DNA of 64,000 nucleotides, taken from the NCBI GenBank assembly GCA_028551475.1, contig CM052355.1, positions 8,928,001-8,992,000 on the forward strand. Direction: 5' to 3'. Below, piece after piece: positions 23,053 through 33,300 of this stretch (within the stretch, counting starts at the first letter, position 1; the number at the start of each line of letters is the position of its first letter). The notes under the pieces are model-generated. The model searched no databases, had not been told where the DNA came from, and saw only the letters and a list, made by a program, of their open reading frames with translations. A program made the translations under genes and the position numbers. This DNA is from Casuarina equisetifolia (Eukaryota > Streptophyta > Magnoliopsida > Fagales > Casuarinaceae).

Positions 23053-23757
23053 TTTATTGAGATGTTATTATTGGAGAAGGCATCATGCATGAGGCACATA
23101 TGAATTAGAATGTTGTTAGAAACTACATGTGTTATTAGAAAGCTAATGTTGTTATTAACAATGACTTGTTGGTCATCATTATATAGAAGCAAATCTTAAA
23201 TGTTACTGTCATTTGCTAAATATGGTATGTAACCCTTAAGTTAAGAAACCAAGCGAATTTGAGAATGTAGATGGTGTTGTATGCACAATAAAGTGAGTTT
23301 TTGAAGTATTGCTTTAGGCTTATGGTGCACTATACCATTTAAGGCAATTGTTGGGGCAATGGCTAAATGTTTTGCAAATTTAGTAGACTAGAAATTGACA
23401 GTTCTTATTATGATTAGAATTTGTTATGTGTTGATATTTTTTATGATAAGTTAGCATAATAATTAAATGTCAATTTAATTAATATTTTGATGATCTAAGC
23501 ATGACATTTAATGAATCAAATATTTAGTTAGATTCATGAAAATATTGGTTAAATTATTTGGTTAATGAGCATTATGTATATTTGCATATGGTAAAACATT
23601 TCCATAGCCTCATGATAATATGTATTAGAATTATTTTTGGAGTAATAAAGCCATTTTGTGTAAAGTGGTCAAAGCTATTCTATCCTCCACAGTTTGTATT
23701 TTTGAAGTAAAGAGAGGATAGACAATTGCCTACTAATTTGGAGTCTAAATGAGATTG
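23053..23757. other. AT-rich spacer inside the transposon nest
   Basis: No reading frame or element end is recognised between the right LTR of the first Ty3-type element and the 695-bp tandem repeat. A short match (ATGCATGAGG) to the 28.7-kb repeat units near 23090 hints that it continues the interrupted outer repeat, but that is weak. Confidence 0.4.
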
Positions 23758-25140
23758 GTTAGGCTACTAAAGACATAGGTAATTAGAGCAAGTACAATGT
23801 TGATGAATCAATTAGATCTAGTTATGCTTAATTTATTAGCAAGAGACCTTGAGATTTTCTTTGCTAAGAGACTAGTTCATGGTATGAATGGATATGGCCA
23901 TCACCGAGAAGACAAACTCTTGCCTAAGACCTCAAAATATATGAATGAGATATTCATTATCTATTATAGACTCTTCAATGGATAGTAGTTGATTAGCGAG
24001 AGAAAGTTAATCTCTTACAAGAACTTTGTCATTGTTTCCTTCCCCCCATTATTATTTGTTGTTTAAGTTAAAGGAAAAAGACTTGTACACTTTGTGCCAC
24101 AAATTTAATGTTGAGTGTGTGCCATGCCTCGACAGATTGATTGTATTTCAATAGTCTATTAATAATGGAATCTAATGATGTATTCAACACATAACCCAAT
24201 GCAATCTAGTCATAAATTTACCAATATTTATAAATGGGGTTCAAAATTTGTTGAATATTACTGTTGTCATCAGCTTTGAAAATAAACTCTAATAGGCAAG
24301 GATAGGTGCCATCTAAGATGGGTAAGAACTTACTTGTAGACAAATAAGGGGTTATGCATGCCTTCCACACCAAGTAGTTAGGTCTTTTTAGGCTAACACC
24401 AATAACAAGTACGTATAGAGTATTGGTAGGAGCTAGAGCCAAAACATGGTTGTTTAGGACTATTAGAGACATAGGTAGTAAGAGCAGACACTAGTGTTGG
24501 CTAGTCATTAATATCTAATTGTGCTTCATGTTAGTAAGAGGCAATTAAGGTCTTCTTTGCTAAGGGATTAATTATTGATATGAATGGATATGACCATTAC
24601 TAGGTAGCAAACTCCTAACCAAGACCTTGAAGTAGATAGTGACATATTCATTATCCATTATAGGCTATCCAATGAGTAGTAATTAATTAGAAAGGAAGTT
24701 AATCTTTTATAAGAATTTTGTTTATTGTTTGGCTTCTCTACAATGTTATTTACAACTTAAGTTGAATTGAAAAGGCATGCATAGTACTTTATGCTACAAA
24801 TTCAATGTTGAATGTGTGTCATGCCTTAGCAGAGCAATTATATTTCAATAATCTAGTAATAATAGGATCCAAGGATGCATTCAAGGCCCAGCCTAATGCA
24901 ATCTAGTTATAAATGTGCTAATTCTTGTTAGCAAGATTCACAAATTTGTGAATATTACCATTGTCATTAGCTTCAATGATAAACTTTAGTGGCATGAATA
25001 AGTATCATCTAAAATGGATAAGAGCCTACTTGCATGCAAATAAGAGGTTATGCAAGCTTTCCAACTAAGTAGTTAGGTCATAAGTGAACACCGAATAATA
25101 AGTATAGATAGAGTACTAATGGACGAAAGATTAATGGGAG
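23758..25140. repeat. Tandem duplication of about 695 bp with copia gag remains (minus strand)
   Basis: Copy A (23758-24452) and copy B (24453-25140) share ordered blocks: ACATAGGTA, ATGAATGGATATG, TATTCATTATC, GTGCCATGCCT/GTGTCATGCCT, CCTAATGCAATCTAG/CCCAATGCAATCTAG and CATCTAA-ATGG. On the minus strand copy A encodes a stretch (24472-24218) like the start of plant copia Gag, with the NYLVWKACITPYL and DGTYPCL-type signature. The matching part of copy B is more decayed. This is a fossil with many breaks, of opposite orientation to the Ty3-type elements around it. Confidence 0.7.
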
Positions 25141-25204
25141 GCTATAGGATCAACTTTGAGCTTCTCCTAGTAGGCTTTAAGTGATACCAAGTTATCAAGA
25201 AAAA

Positions 25205-25368
25205 TTTGGAAGCTCTAAAAGTTACTCATATTGCTTGAATAAATTTACAAAGCTGTGGACTCCATTTATAAACCTAACTACTTGAAAGAAAAAGGAATGA
25301 AAATCTAACTAATAAGTTTTAGTCCTAAACTTAATGAATAATAAGGAAAAACAAAATTCTTGTAGTTA
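25205..25368. repeat. Left part of the second outer repeat copy, cut by the second Ty3-type element
   Basis: It is homologous to 18395-18560. It continues across the insertion at 28391, as shown by the shared AGTTA duplication and by alignment to the uninterrupted order at 18530-18580. Confidence 0.75.
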
Positions 25369-25756
25369 TGTTATGGAATGTTGAATTATTTTTTTATTTT
25401 ATGTTGTGATATAAACTATGTTGTTATATTATATATGTATTAAGGTCATGAACTTGTTAAGTTACGGAGTTGTAAGTAGGCTTAAGGACTTAAGTATGGG
25501 CAAGGCCCAACATAGAGAGAGGTATTGTCATGTAGAACACTATCGGAAAAGGTTTGGAAGGTTTGTCTTGTATTCTTAATGTTCTTGAGCAAAATAGTGA
25601 AAAGGTTAGAAGCTCAGTTCAATCTTCCTTTGTTTAGTGTAATTTCTTTACCATGTTTTGACGAAGAAGTTCCCATTTGAATCCTTGTAAGGATTTCATG
25701 CTCCAAGACTCTATCACAAGATCTAAAGCTACTCATATTACTTTATACCAACAACA
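25369..25756 (+). repeat. Left LTR of the second Ty3-type element
   Basis: It aligns end to end with 27994-28390. Both contain GTGTATTAAGG or ATGTATTAAGG, GGACTTGTAAGTAG-like text, TTGTCTTGTATTCT and AAGGATTTCATGCTCCAAG. Confidence 0.85.
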
Positions 25757-25888
25757 ACTAGCATCAAAGTAATCTAATCCATAGATGGAAATGAGGGTGA
25801 CTCATGTGGAAGTAGATGTTTCTAAGGCTGGATTCTAGTGTGTAGGATTTGACCAAAAAAGTCCAAGATCTACCTCTCAAGGTTTGGG

Positions 25889-26545
25889 ACTTACAATAGT
25901 CACTCATGGCCTTTATTTCCAAGATGGAGGCTTTGGTTCTACATAGCAAGATTATGGACTTTAGTGCTGGTGCGAACAATGTGGGGGTTCCACCGAGTTC
26001 ATCTAGGGACATTAGTCAGTCATGGTTCAAATGGAGTGAAGCCATTGCACTCTGTTGAGGACCACTCGTCTAATGTCAATGTGGGTGAAGGGAACCCACT
26101 TGATAGCAATGAGGATGGGTAGTGTCCTTTGCCTAAGACCGAATTGAATGATCAAAATTTGAACTAGGTGTTTACATGTTCCAAGGGCTTAGATGGCAAT
26201 GGGGGAAAAGGAAACCTAAACTTACAACAGTTGCTCATAGACTTTATTTCCAAGATGGAGGCTTTAATTCTACATGGCAAGATTACAGACTCAAGTGTTA
26301 GTGTGAATGGTGTGGGGGTTCCACCAAGCTCATCTAGGGGCATCGGTCAACTGCGATTTAAATGGTGCAGGGCTGTTGCACTTTGTCAAGAATTGCTCAC
26401 CTAACATCAACATAGGTGAAGGAAACTTACTCGACAACAATGAGTAGGGTCCTTTGCCCGAGACCTACTTAGATGACTAAAACCTAAATTAGGTTTTTGC
26501 ACGTTCCAGGGGCTTGGACGGCAATGAGGGAGAAGGAAACCCAAA
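25889..26545 (+). repeat. Tandem duplication of about 330 bp inside the second Ty3-type element
   Basis: Unit 1 (25889-26219) and unit 2 (26220-26545) share ACTTACAA-AGT, TTTATTTCCAAGATGGAGGC, TGTGGGGGTTCCACC and GGGCTTGGACGGCAATG-like blocks in order. The duplication lies in the gag-side part of the element and has since diverged. Confidence 0.8.
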
Positions 26546-27993
26546 TTGGGTTTTTGGTCAACATGTGTTTCTTGATGGGTTTGCTAATAAGGGATATCCA
26601 TTTTGGTGGAGCTTTAAATGACATATGGGCCCTAAATGCTTTACAAGTAGTAAAAACTCTAGTAACACTAAGGAACCTAGATGTAATTTTGGTTGCTCCA
26701 TAGGCCTAAAAGGACAAAATGGAGGAACTAATTCACCTAAGGGCAAAAGTGAAAGATTGGTGTCTGGGTAGTTTTGTAATGGGCCCTATGATTCCACTAC
26801 ACAATATGGTAATGGGGTTATAATGGACAATAGGGGGACACGTAAAAGGGGCAATGGGTTTGTAATAGACAATAGGAGAATATTCTTCTTATGGGTAAGT
26901 TACAACATTTGCTTATTCTTTTACACATTTAAGAAGACATATATATGGATTTCATAAATGGTTTGCTAGTTTTAGGAGGGAAATCTACTATATTGGTGGT
27001 AGTTGACAAATTATCAAAATTTATCCATTTTAATTCTTTGACTCACCCTTATACAACAACCATGGTGGCCCAAGCATTCTTTAATAATTTATTTAAATTA
27101 TATAGGATGCCAAAGTCCATAGTGTGTGACAAAGATTTGTTGTTTACCTATAATTTCTTAAAGGAATTATTTGGGCTTCAAGGCACAAGTTTTTACTTCT
27201 CTTTGGTGTATTACCCCAGAGTGATGGACAAACTAAGGTACTTAATCAAACTTTGGAAATGTATTTGAGGTGTTTTGTAGGAGATTACCCCAATGAGTGG
27301 GTGAATGGATTTCGTAAGCATAATTTTGTTATAATACTAGTTAGTGTAATGTTAATATGCATACCCCATATAAGGTGGTTTTTGGAAGGAGCCCTCTAAG
27401 TTTACTCTTACAAGTACATGGATTGTCACGTGTAGTTGCAATGGAGCAAATTTTAGAGGAAAGAGATCAAATGTTAAGAAGATTAAGAAGAACTTGGATG
27501 CTACACAAATAAAGATGAAAAAGGTATATGATGGTAGAATAAGGGAAGTGTAATTCCACAAAAGTAACTTGGTGTATGTTAAATTGCCTTATTATCGTCA
27601 AGCCTCTTTGTCGCAACAACGTTATCAGAAGCTCGTACCTAAGTTTCAAAGCACTTTCAGGATACTATAGTAGATTGGAAGTGTGGCTTACAAGCTAAAG
27701 CTTCCCAAAGAGACAAAGGTGCATATTGTATTTCTTGTATCTATGTTAAAAAAAAAATTGTAAGAAAAATGGATTATGAACAAGCAGGACAATCTTGGAT
27801 CAATGAAGGAAAGAATGATGACATACCCTAAGTGATTCTAAAGTAACACATCAAGAACTATCAAAAGTAGTTTTTGGTCCATTAGAAAGGGAAATCCTTT
27901 ACAAAAGTTACTTAGGAGGAGTCTAGAAAGTTAAAGGCACATTTTCCATACTTAAGCCTTGAGGACAAGGCTAGTCTTTACAGGGGGTGGGAT

Positions 27994-28390
27994 TGTTACA
28001 AAATGTTGGACTATTTGTATTTTGTGTTATGATATAAGTTGTGTTGCTATGTTATATGTGTATTAAGGTTGTGGACTTGTTAAGTTGTGGACTTGTAAGT
28101 AGACTTAGGGACTTAACAATGGACAAGGCCTAAAATGGGTAGAGGTAATGTCATGTAAAACACTGTAGGAGAAGAATTTAGAGGATTTGTCTTGTATTCT
28201 CAGTGTTCTTAAGCAAAATATTGAAAGGTTAAGGCTTCCTTTTGAGCTTAGTTCAATCTTCCTTCATTGAGTGTAATTTCTTCACCATACCTTGACGGAG
28301 ATGTTCCTATCCAAATCCTTATAAGGATTTCATGCTCCAAGGTCCTATCACTAGGTCTAGAGCTGCTCATATTACTTCATACTAGTAACA
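27994..28390 (+). repeat. Right LTR of the second Ty3-type element
   Basis: It starts TGTTACAAAATG after the purine tract, ends CTAGTAACA, and is followed by the AGTTA duplication. Confidence 0.85.
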
Positions 28391-28392
28391 AG

Positions 28393-29187
28393 TTATCTTT
28401 TGAGGGAATTTCTTCTTTTAATTGAAATCATTTGAGAAGTGCTTTTTGAGAATGGGAGACAACTTGATGGATTTTCTATTTCTAGTTGCAAGTCATTGAA
28501 GTGATATTGCTAAATCAACAACTACTTGAATGAGAGAAATTGCTTTCCTTTTAGCCAAACAAACATAGAAACATGAGGACCTTGTTTCCTTTTCATAGTC
28601 GAAGTAGACTTGACTACGAGCAAACTAGGAAACCTAGTTTTTGTAGAGACAAGAATGAGAACAAAACTCCACGTTCCTTGCTTCTCGTAGCAATGCATGA
28701 GGGAAAAGGGGATGTACTCGACCTGTGAGAGCTAGCATGTCGGGTCATGTGACCTCTTGTATAAAAGCTAACGTGGCATGTCTAGGTAAGTTATCTTTTG
28801 AGGAAATTTCTTCTCTTAATTGAAATAATTTAAGCAATGCTTTTTGAGAATGGGAGACAACTTGATGGATTTTCTATTTCTAGTTGCAAGCCATTGAAGT
28901 GATATTGCTAAATCAACAACTACTTGAATGAGAGGAGTTGCTTTCCTTTTAGCCAAACGAACATAGAAACATAAGGACCTTGTTTTCTTTTCATAGTCAA
29001 AGTAAACTTGACTACAACCGAACTAGGAAACCTAGTTTTTGTAGTGACAAGAATGAGAACGAAACTCCAGGTTCCCTGCTTCTTGTAGCAATGCATGAGG
29101 GAAAAGGGATGCACCCAACCTGTAAGGGCTAGCATGTCGTGTCATGTGACCTCTTGCATAAGAGCTAACGTGGCACGTCTAGGTAAG
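28393..29187. repeat. Two tandem units of about 398 bp
   Basis: Unit 1 (28393-28790) and unit 2 (28791-29187) both start TTATCTTTTGAGG and end GTGGCATGTCTAGGTAAG or GTGGCACGTCTAGGTAAG. The shared text includes GATGGATTTTCTATTTCTAG and AATGCATGAGGGAAAAGGG. They are far more alike than either is to the related block at 18545-18827, so this duplication is the younger event. Confidence 0.85.
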
Positions 29188-29388
29188 CACTGGTGACATG
29201 GCAATGTCACTTATTGTATTCTTTAACAGTAACAAAACATTCAACTATATGTGAGGGTTGACATGTCGTGTTGTGAGGTCTTTTGCATAAGAGCTAACAT
29301 GGCACATCTAGGTAAGCACTATTGATATGGCAATGCCACTTATTGTATTCTTCAACAGTAACAAGACATTCAACTATATGTTAATTTC
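29187..29388. repeat. Smaller tandem repeat of about 129 bp at the end of the nest
   Basis: CACT-GTGACATGGCAATGTCACTTATTG (29187) recurs as CACTATTGATATGGCAATGCCACTTATTG (29316), each followed by TTCAACAGTAACA/TTTAACAGTAACA and CATTCAACTATATG. The first unit ends with the same AAGAGCTAAC...CTAGGTAAG tail as the 398-bp units, so it is built partly from their end. Confidence 0.8.
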
Positions 29389-30066
29389 TAATTATTACAA
29401 TGTGGCATTGCATTCAAAATTTGTCAATCTTATAAAATAAAATAAAAATTTCCATGATCCAATGGACATGCGTTGACAGAAACCAGAGCCTTACCTCTTT
29501 ATGTGGATTTAAGAAGAAGAAGATTTAGTTTTGGAACTTGCAAGGGGCACTCAAAGTCGAATCACTAGTCCTAATTTATCCGTTCAGTCAAACATAATAA
29601 ATCCCTCTCCTAAGTTTTCATTTTGCAATCCTAGCTTATTATCGTTACCACAATAAGGTACAATATTATATACCATTAAGAGTAATCAGTGATAATTTGA
29701 TAATTGTGAGATGATTATATCTCGGGAACAAGAAATTTATTTAGAAAATCAAGGATAAATTATTTCTCTAAAAAAAGGCAACTTGTAGAAATATTTTGCT
29801 TTAACTTTTTCTAGTGAGTAAAATGATGTATGAAAAGATTCAGAAGAAGAAAAAAAAGCGCCACTACTGGAATTAAATGTAATCAACAATCAAATTTCAA
29901 GATCGAAGTTACATACTTAAGTCAAGCCCCTAGTCAATCCAATCCAACGTTCACAGTCCAAGCACTACAGTACCTGTTTGTCCCCACAATATCAATGAAC
30001 TCTCGCCTAAGCCAAACCTACTTCCATAAACCCCCGAACATTTGGTCTACGTACTCGGAGCACGAT
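29389..30066. other. Intergenic, includes the BBX32 3' UTR
   Basis: AT-rich sequence with no recognised element. The part next to 30066 should be the 3' UTR of the minus-strand BBX32 gene. Confidence 0.5.
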
Positions 30067-30861
30067 TCAGACAGAACACTCGGCCCATCCTTCTTCAGAA
30101 TCACGTTGCGCTCTCCTGACTTTCACGGCACGCGTGAGCCTTGCCTCGGCTGCTAGGATTACACTAGCTGGCAATCCGGACTCCTGCTCGAGACCCTTCA
30201 GTTTTTGATACATGGAGAGTGATCTCTTCTCACAAAATCTCAAGGCCAACCAGAACGATACTGCTAGAGAAACTCCGAAAGGCAAAACCGTCGACGTGCT
30301 TGAACAAAATCTCAATGCCTTCGCCGCCAAAGGAACCGCCAAATTACCATTAATCTTCAGCTTCTTGCACCAATTCACAAAAATACCCTCCGCCTTCAAG
30401 TCGCTAGGCGACATGCTTTTGATCTTCTTCTTTGTTGACCCGGAAAATCTTAGCAAGGCATTTGAATCCCTGTTGCGTATTCCGGTGAGAGACTTCCGTT
30501 TCGAAATATCCTCTTTCATTCGCTGATCTTTGGATGGGATCTTTTTCTGACTCGTGGCGCAAGACTCACTGCTTGAAACACAAGCCGAAGAAGATGACAA
30601 AGAATCAACCTCGCCGGAAACTTCCTCCGCCGGCGAGCAAGATTGACAAATATAATGGTGGATCCGAGTTCCAGACCCAGAAATCCGGTCACCGGTGGAG
30701 ATTTTGCATTTGGAGCACAGCACTTCTCGAACATGTCGAGCCACAAGGAAATTAGCTTGATGAACTCTCGCATCGCAACGGAAGCATAGGAACGCGGCGT
30801 CTGCGACGCAGTACAGAGAAGCATCTTCAGTGCACAGCTCGCACACTTGACCTTTCCTCAT
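30067..30861 (-). CDS. BBX32: B-box zinc finger protein 32 (BBX32), single B-box, 264 aa
   Basis: One uninterrupted exon. The B-box ligands follow the plant spacing: Cys7, Cys10, Cys18, Cys26, Cys29, His34 and His43. There is no second B-box and no CCT domain. This is the BBX structural group V layout, in which the protein acts through partners instead of binding DNA by itself. Two blocks match what I recall of Arabidopsis BBX32 (At3g21150): EGIFVNWC (158-165) and the DSEEGWAE C-terminal end. BBX32 is a nuclear negative regulator of light signalling that binds BBX21 and interferes with HY5 output, and it also affects flowering. The middle is Ser-rich (88-105) and then basic. At 264 aa it is longer than the 225 aa of the Arabidopsis protein. 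Transposon debris flanks it on both sides, but the reading frame is intact. Confidence 0.92.
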   Translation of the reverse strand: MRKGQVCELCTEDASLYCVADAAFLCFRCDARVHQANFLVARHVREVLCSKCKISTGDRISGSGTRIHHYICQSCSPAEEVSGEVDSLSSSSACVSSSESCATSQKKIPSKDQRMKEDISKRKSLTGIRNRDSNALLRFSGSTKKKIKSMSPSDLKAEGIFVNWCKKLKINGNLAVPLAAKALRFCSSTSTVLPFGVSLAVSFWLALRFCEKRSLSMYQKLKGLEQESGLPASVILAAEARLTRAVKVRRAQRDSEEGWAECSV

Positions 30862-32423
30862 CTTGATTCAAACAAAAAATAATATTCCGGTGATCGAACA
30901 GATCCTCAACGGAATCCAATTAACAGCAGATAATACGAATCGGCAGATATGAAAAGAAAGAGATCATATATAAAGTAGTCGAGGGAGCAAGAGGCTTGAG
31001 CAGGGGCAGGGAGAGAGAGAGAGAGAGATAATGTATCCAGGAGTCAGGTGAACGAGAGATTTGAGGTCCAGAGAAGGGTGTGAAATGGCTTTTAAAGCAA
31101 ATGAAAAAGGTGTCTAGAATAAGAGAAGGTGGCGGTGGGAGATAAGCGGATTAGAGGCCCGGAGACGGTGAATGGGAACGGAATGCTTTTCCTTTATTAT
31201 ATTTATGGCTGACATGGGAAGCGTACACTGGAATGGTTGTGGGAAAGTCATGGAGAGAGAGGGGGGGGACAAAAGAAGAGGGTGGGAATGAAGGAACGAA
31301 CCAATTTTCTTTAAAGATTTATTTTTCTTTACTTATTTACGTCATGAATCGCAAGCCACGTCATGCGGGCTTTCCCCGGCCGCAGAAACCTCGTTCCCCT
31401 CGAACTGCTCAACATCCTCTTCTTTGCAGTTCTGTCCTCCTTTTTTGTTCTAATTATATATAGGTCGGTAGAGTTTTCACTTCCTTTGGTCTAATTCGTG
31501 GAGAGAAAGAGGGGATCACATATGCTCTGTTTTAACGGAAAAGGGGAAAAAAAAATAACTCCTGTTGGACAATATAAATTTAACTCATCAAGGGGCCCCA
31601 CGTAAGAATTTCATTTTTGGCCTAATTTCAAAGATGATATTAGATTTTATACCTTTTTCTATTCTTTTTATTAATTCTTCTTAATTGAATATTATCACTG
31701 AAAATAAACTTAATAAAATCAAAAATAATTTTTATGAACGCTTCTTCTTAATAAAATTATCAATTTATGGTGTCTTAAGACATAAATTAGAGACATAATA
31801 AGTTTTTTATTCACTTAAATAGAAAATCCGTCAATTACGACCGACTGAAATCTTATCAATGACTTTATCGTGGCTCCAATCCAAATCTGATTCACTATTA
31901 ATAATTTAACTCCATTTACTCGAACCATCCTATTATTTAACGTAATATTTAGGTCTTATATTTTCGGCCCGAGAATTCGAACCAGAAACTGATGTTGGGG
32001 GGCCGAAGCCGAAAGAACAAGAACAAGAACAAGTGGGTTACAAGTGCAATTAAACATAACCCACCTCTTCAAAGACACGTGACGGAAGCAAATGTTGGAA
32101 CGTTCCAGATTCGCGGTTGGTTTCAAAAATATCTTGTACTACCAACCGCAAGAAAACGAATGAAGGCGAGGGTTGGAGCGACTCTAACACCTACACGTGG
32201 TAGAATGTCATCACGGGGATCATCCAATCCTTCGAATTTATTCCTGGAGTCCAACTACCGGATTAAAAACGCCGAGGATTTTAGTAAATTTTTACTCGTG
32301 AAGGCCATTTGGGTACTTCAACATTGCTTTTTACGTCGTTTAGTTAATTAATTCAGAGATGAATTAGTAATGATTCTAATTGTGAAGTTGAAAGTTTGAG
32401 TTGGATGAGTATATTATAATATA
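30862..32423. other. BBX32 upstream region
   Basis: It contains the promoter and 5' UTR of BBX32, a short (GA)n at 31013-31028, a CCACGTCATG sequence at about 31357 (ACGT core, a type bound by HY5-like bZIPs) and a CACGTG G-box at about 32074. The 119-codon reading frame at 31992-32351 has no family features and is taken as chance. Confidence 0.5.
30965..30976 (-). promoter_or_regulatory. Possible TATA box of BBX32
   Basis: CTTTATATATG on the minus strand lies about 105-110 bases upstream of the start codon at 30861. That would give a 5' UTR of roughly 75 bases. A (GA) run at 31013-31028, CT-rich on the coding strand, lies further upstream. Confidence 0.4.
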
Positions 32424-32448
32424 TTTTTTTTTTTTAAAAAAAAAAAAA
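32424..32448. repeat. T12-A13 homopolymer palindrome
   Basis: Twelve T then thirteen A with no spacer, followed by CACTGT. Similar in form to 12455-12479. Confidence 0.95.
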
Positions 32449-32639
32449 CACTGTCTGGTGGCGGGGAATCTGCCAGTTGCGTAAAAGCTTATGCTCCCTT
32501 CTAAGGGATGACGTGGCAACATCTTCACCGGCGGTAATAACTCAAACTGAGTGATCATCGTGAAGCAAGACCCCGCAACACCGAACTTGATGACGTGTAG
32601 CGTTTCAACGGCTTTAACTCAAGCTGCACCCTGAGCCAC

Positions 32640-33300
32640 GCAACGAATCGTTCGGGAGAACCACATAATAAGGGAACAAGATACCCCCTACGCATAAGTG
32701 CCACGTGACCCGATGCAGAGAAGTGGGACCTAGTGGGTTTTGGAACCCTCGGAAAAGAAGGGTAGATTTTTAAAAGTTGTTTGGAGCAAGGAGTGATTGT
32801 CGCAAGATCTTGCTAGTAGCAATAATTTATGAAGCTTAAATTAGATTTTGTAGCCTCTGATACGGATTGATATCTCATTTATGTGGAATTTCAAAGCTAT
32901 ATTAGAGTTTAAAGATTTATGATAAGAGGAAATTTCTAAAATAAAAGGTAAGGTAATTTAAGATATAGAAATTGAGCTAGAGAATACTGCCATCCGTGTT
33001 AAACCAAGATGTATCAAGATCTTGGAGAACATTTTGTAAAATGCTACGTGTTGAAAGAATGGGAAAAGATCATGCATTGGTATGTATGAAGGGCCAAGAT
33101 GCATCAAGACTTCGTGAGCATTGTTGCTAGAATGCTATGTGCTAGAACACGGAATATATCGATCATAAGAACCACATGACCACGGAGCAAGATTCTGCAA
33201 GGGCATAATTGCCACGTGCCCTTGATACGGAAAGTGGAAACTGACGGGCACTAGAGGGCCACGCAAAAGAAGCGGTGGGCGTTCAGAGTCAACAACTTAT
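32640..33300. repeat. Degraded direct repeats, possibly retroelement LTR debris
   Basis: A block with AGAACCACAT...CAAGAT...GCATAA-TGCCACGTG...AAGTGG...AAAAGAAG occurs at 32657-32765 and again, diverged, at 33179-33290. Between them a 90-bp unit starting CCAAGATG-ATCAAGA is doubled (33004 and 33094). There are no clear ends or coding parts, so only the repetition is certain. Confidence 0.5.

Larger units (their letters stand above)
25369..28390 (+). mobile_element. Second Ty3-type LTR retrotransposon, internally deleted
   Basis: LTRs of 388 and 397 bp (25369-25756 and 27994-28390) start TGTTA and end ACA. A perfect 5-bp target duplication, AGTTA, lies at 25364-25368 and 28391-28395, and a GGGGGTGGGAT purine tract precedes the right LTR. 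The interior is only about 2.2 kb. It shows a tandem duplication in the gag-side region, integrase traces (about 26940-27560) and a chromodomain-like tail (about 27800-27980). No reverse transcriptase is recognisable, so it is a deleted, non-autonomous fossil with several further breaks. The LTRs differ at many sites, so it is old. Confidence 0.85.

Noticed and set aside
28393-29388. Regularly repeated sequence considered as a CRISPR-like array
   Set aside because: The units are about 398 and 129 bp without distinct spacers, in a plant nuclear transposon nest. They are ordinary tandem repeats.
31966-31990. Possible polymerase III box B (GGTTCGAATTC on the minus strand)
   Set aside because: No box A at the right distance and no cloverleaf can be drawn, so neither a tRNA nor a SINE is supported.
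31992-32351. 119-codon open frame, plus strand, upstream of BBX32
   Set aside because: Lys/Arg-rich start of low complexity, no known family, and next to repeat debris.
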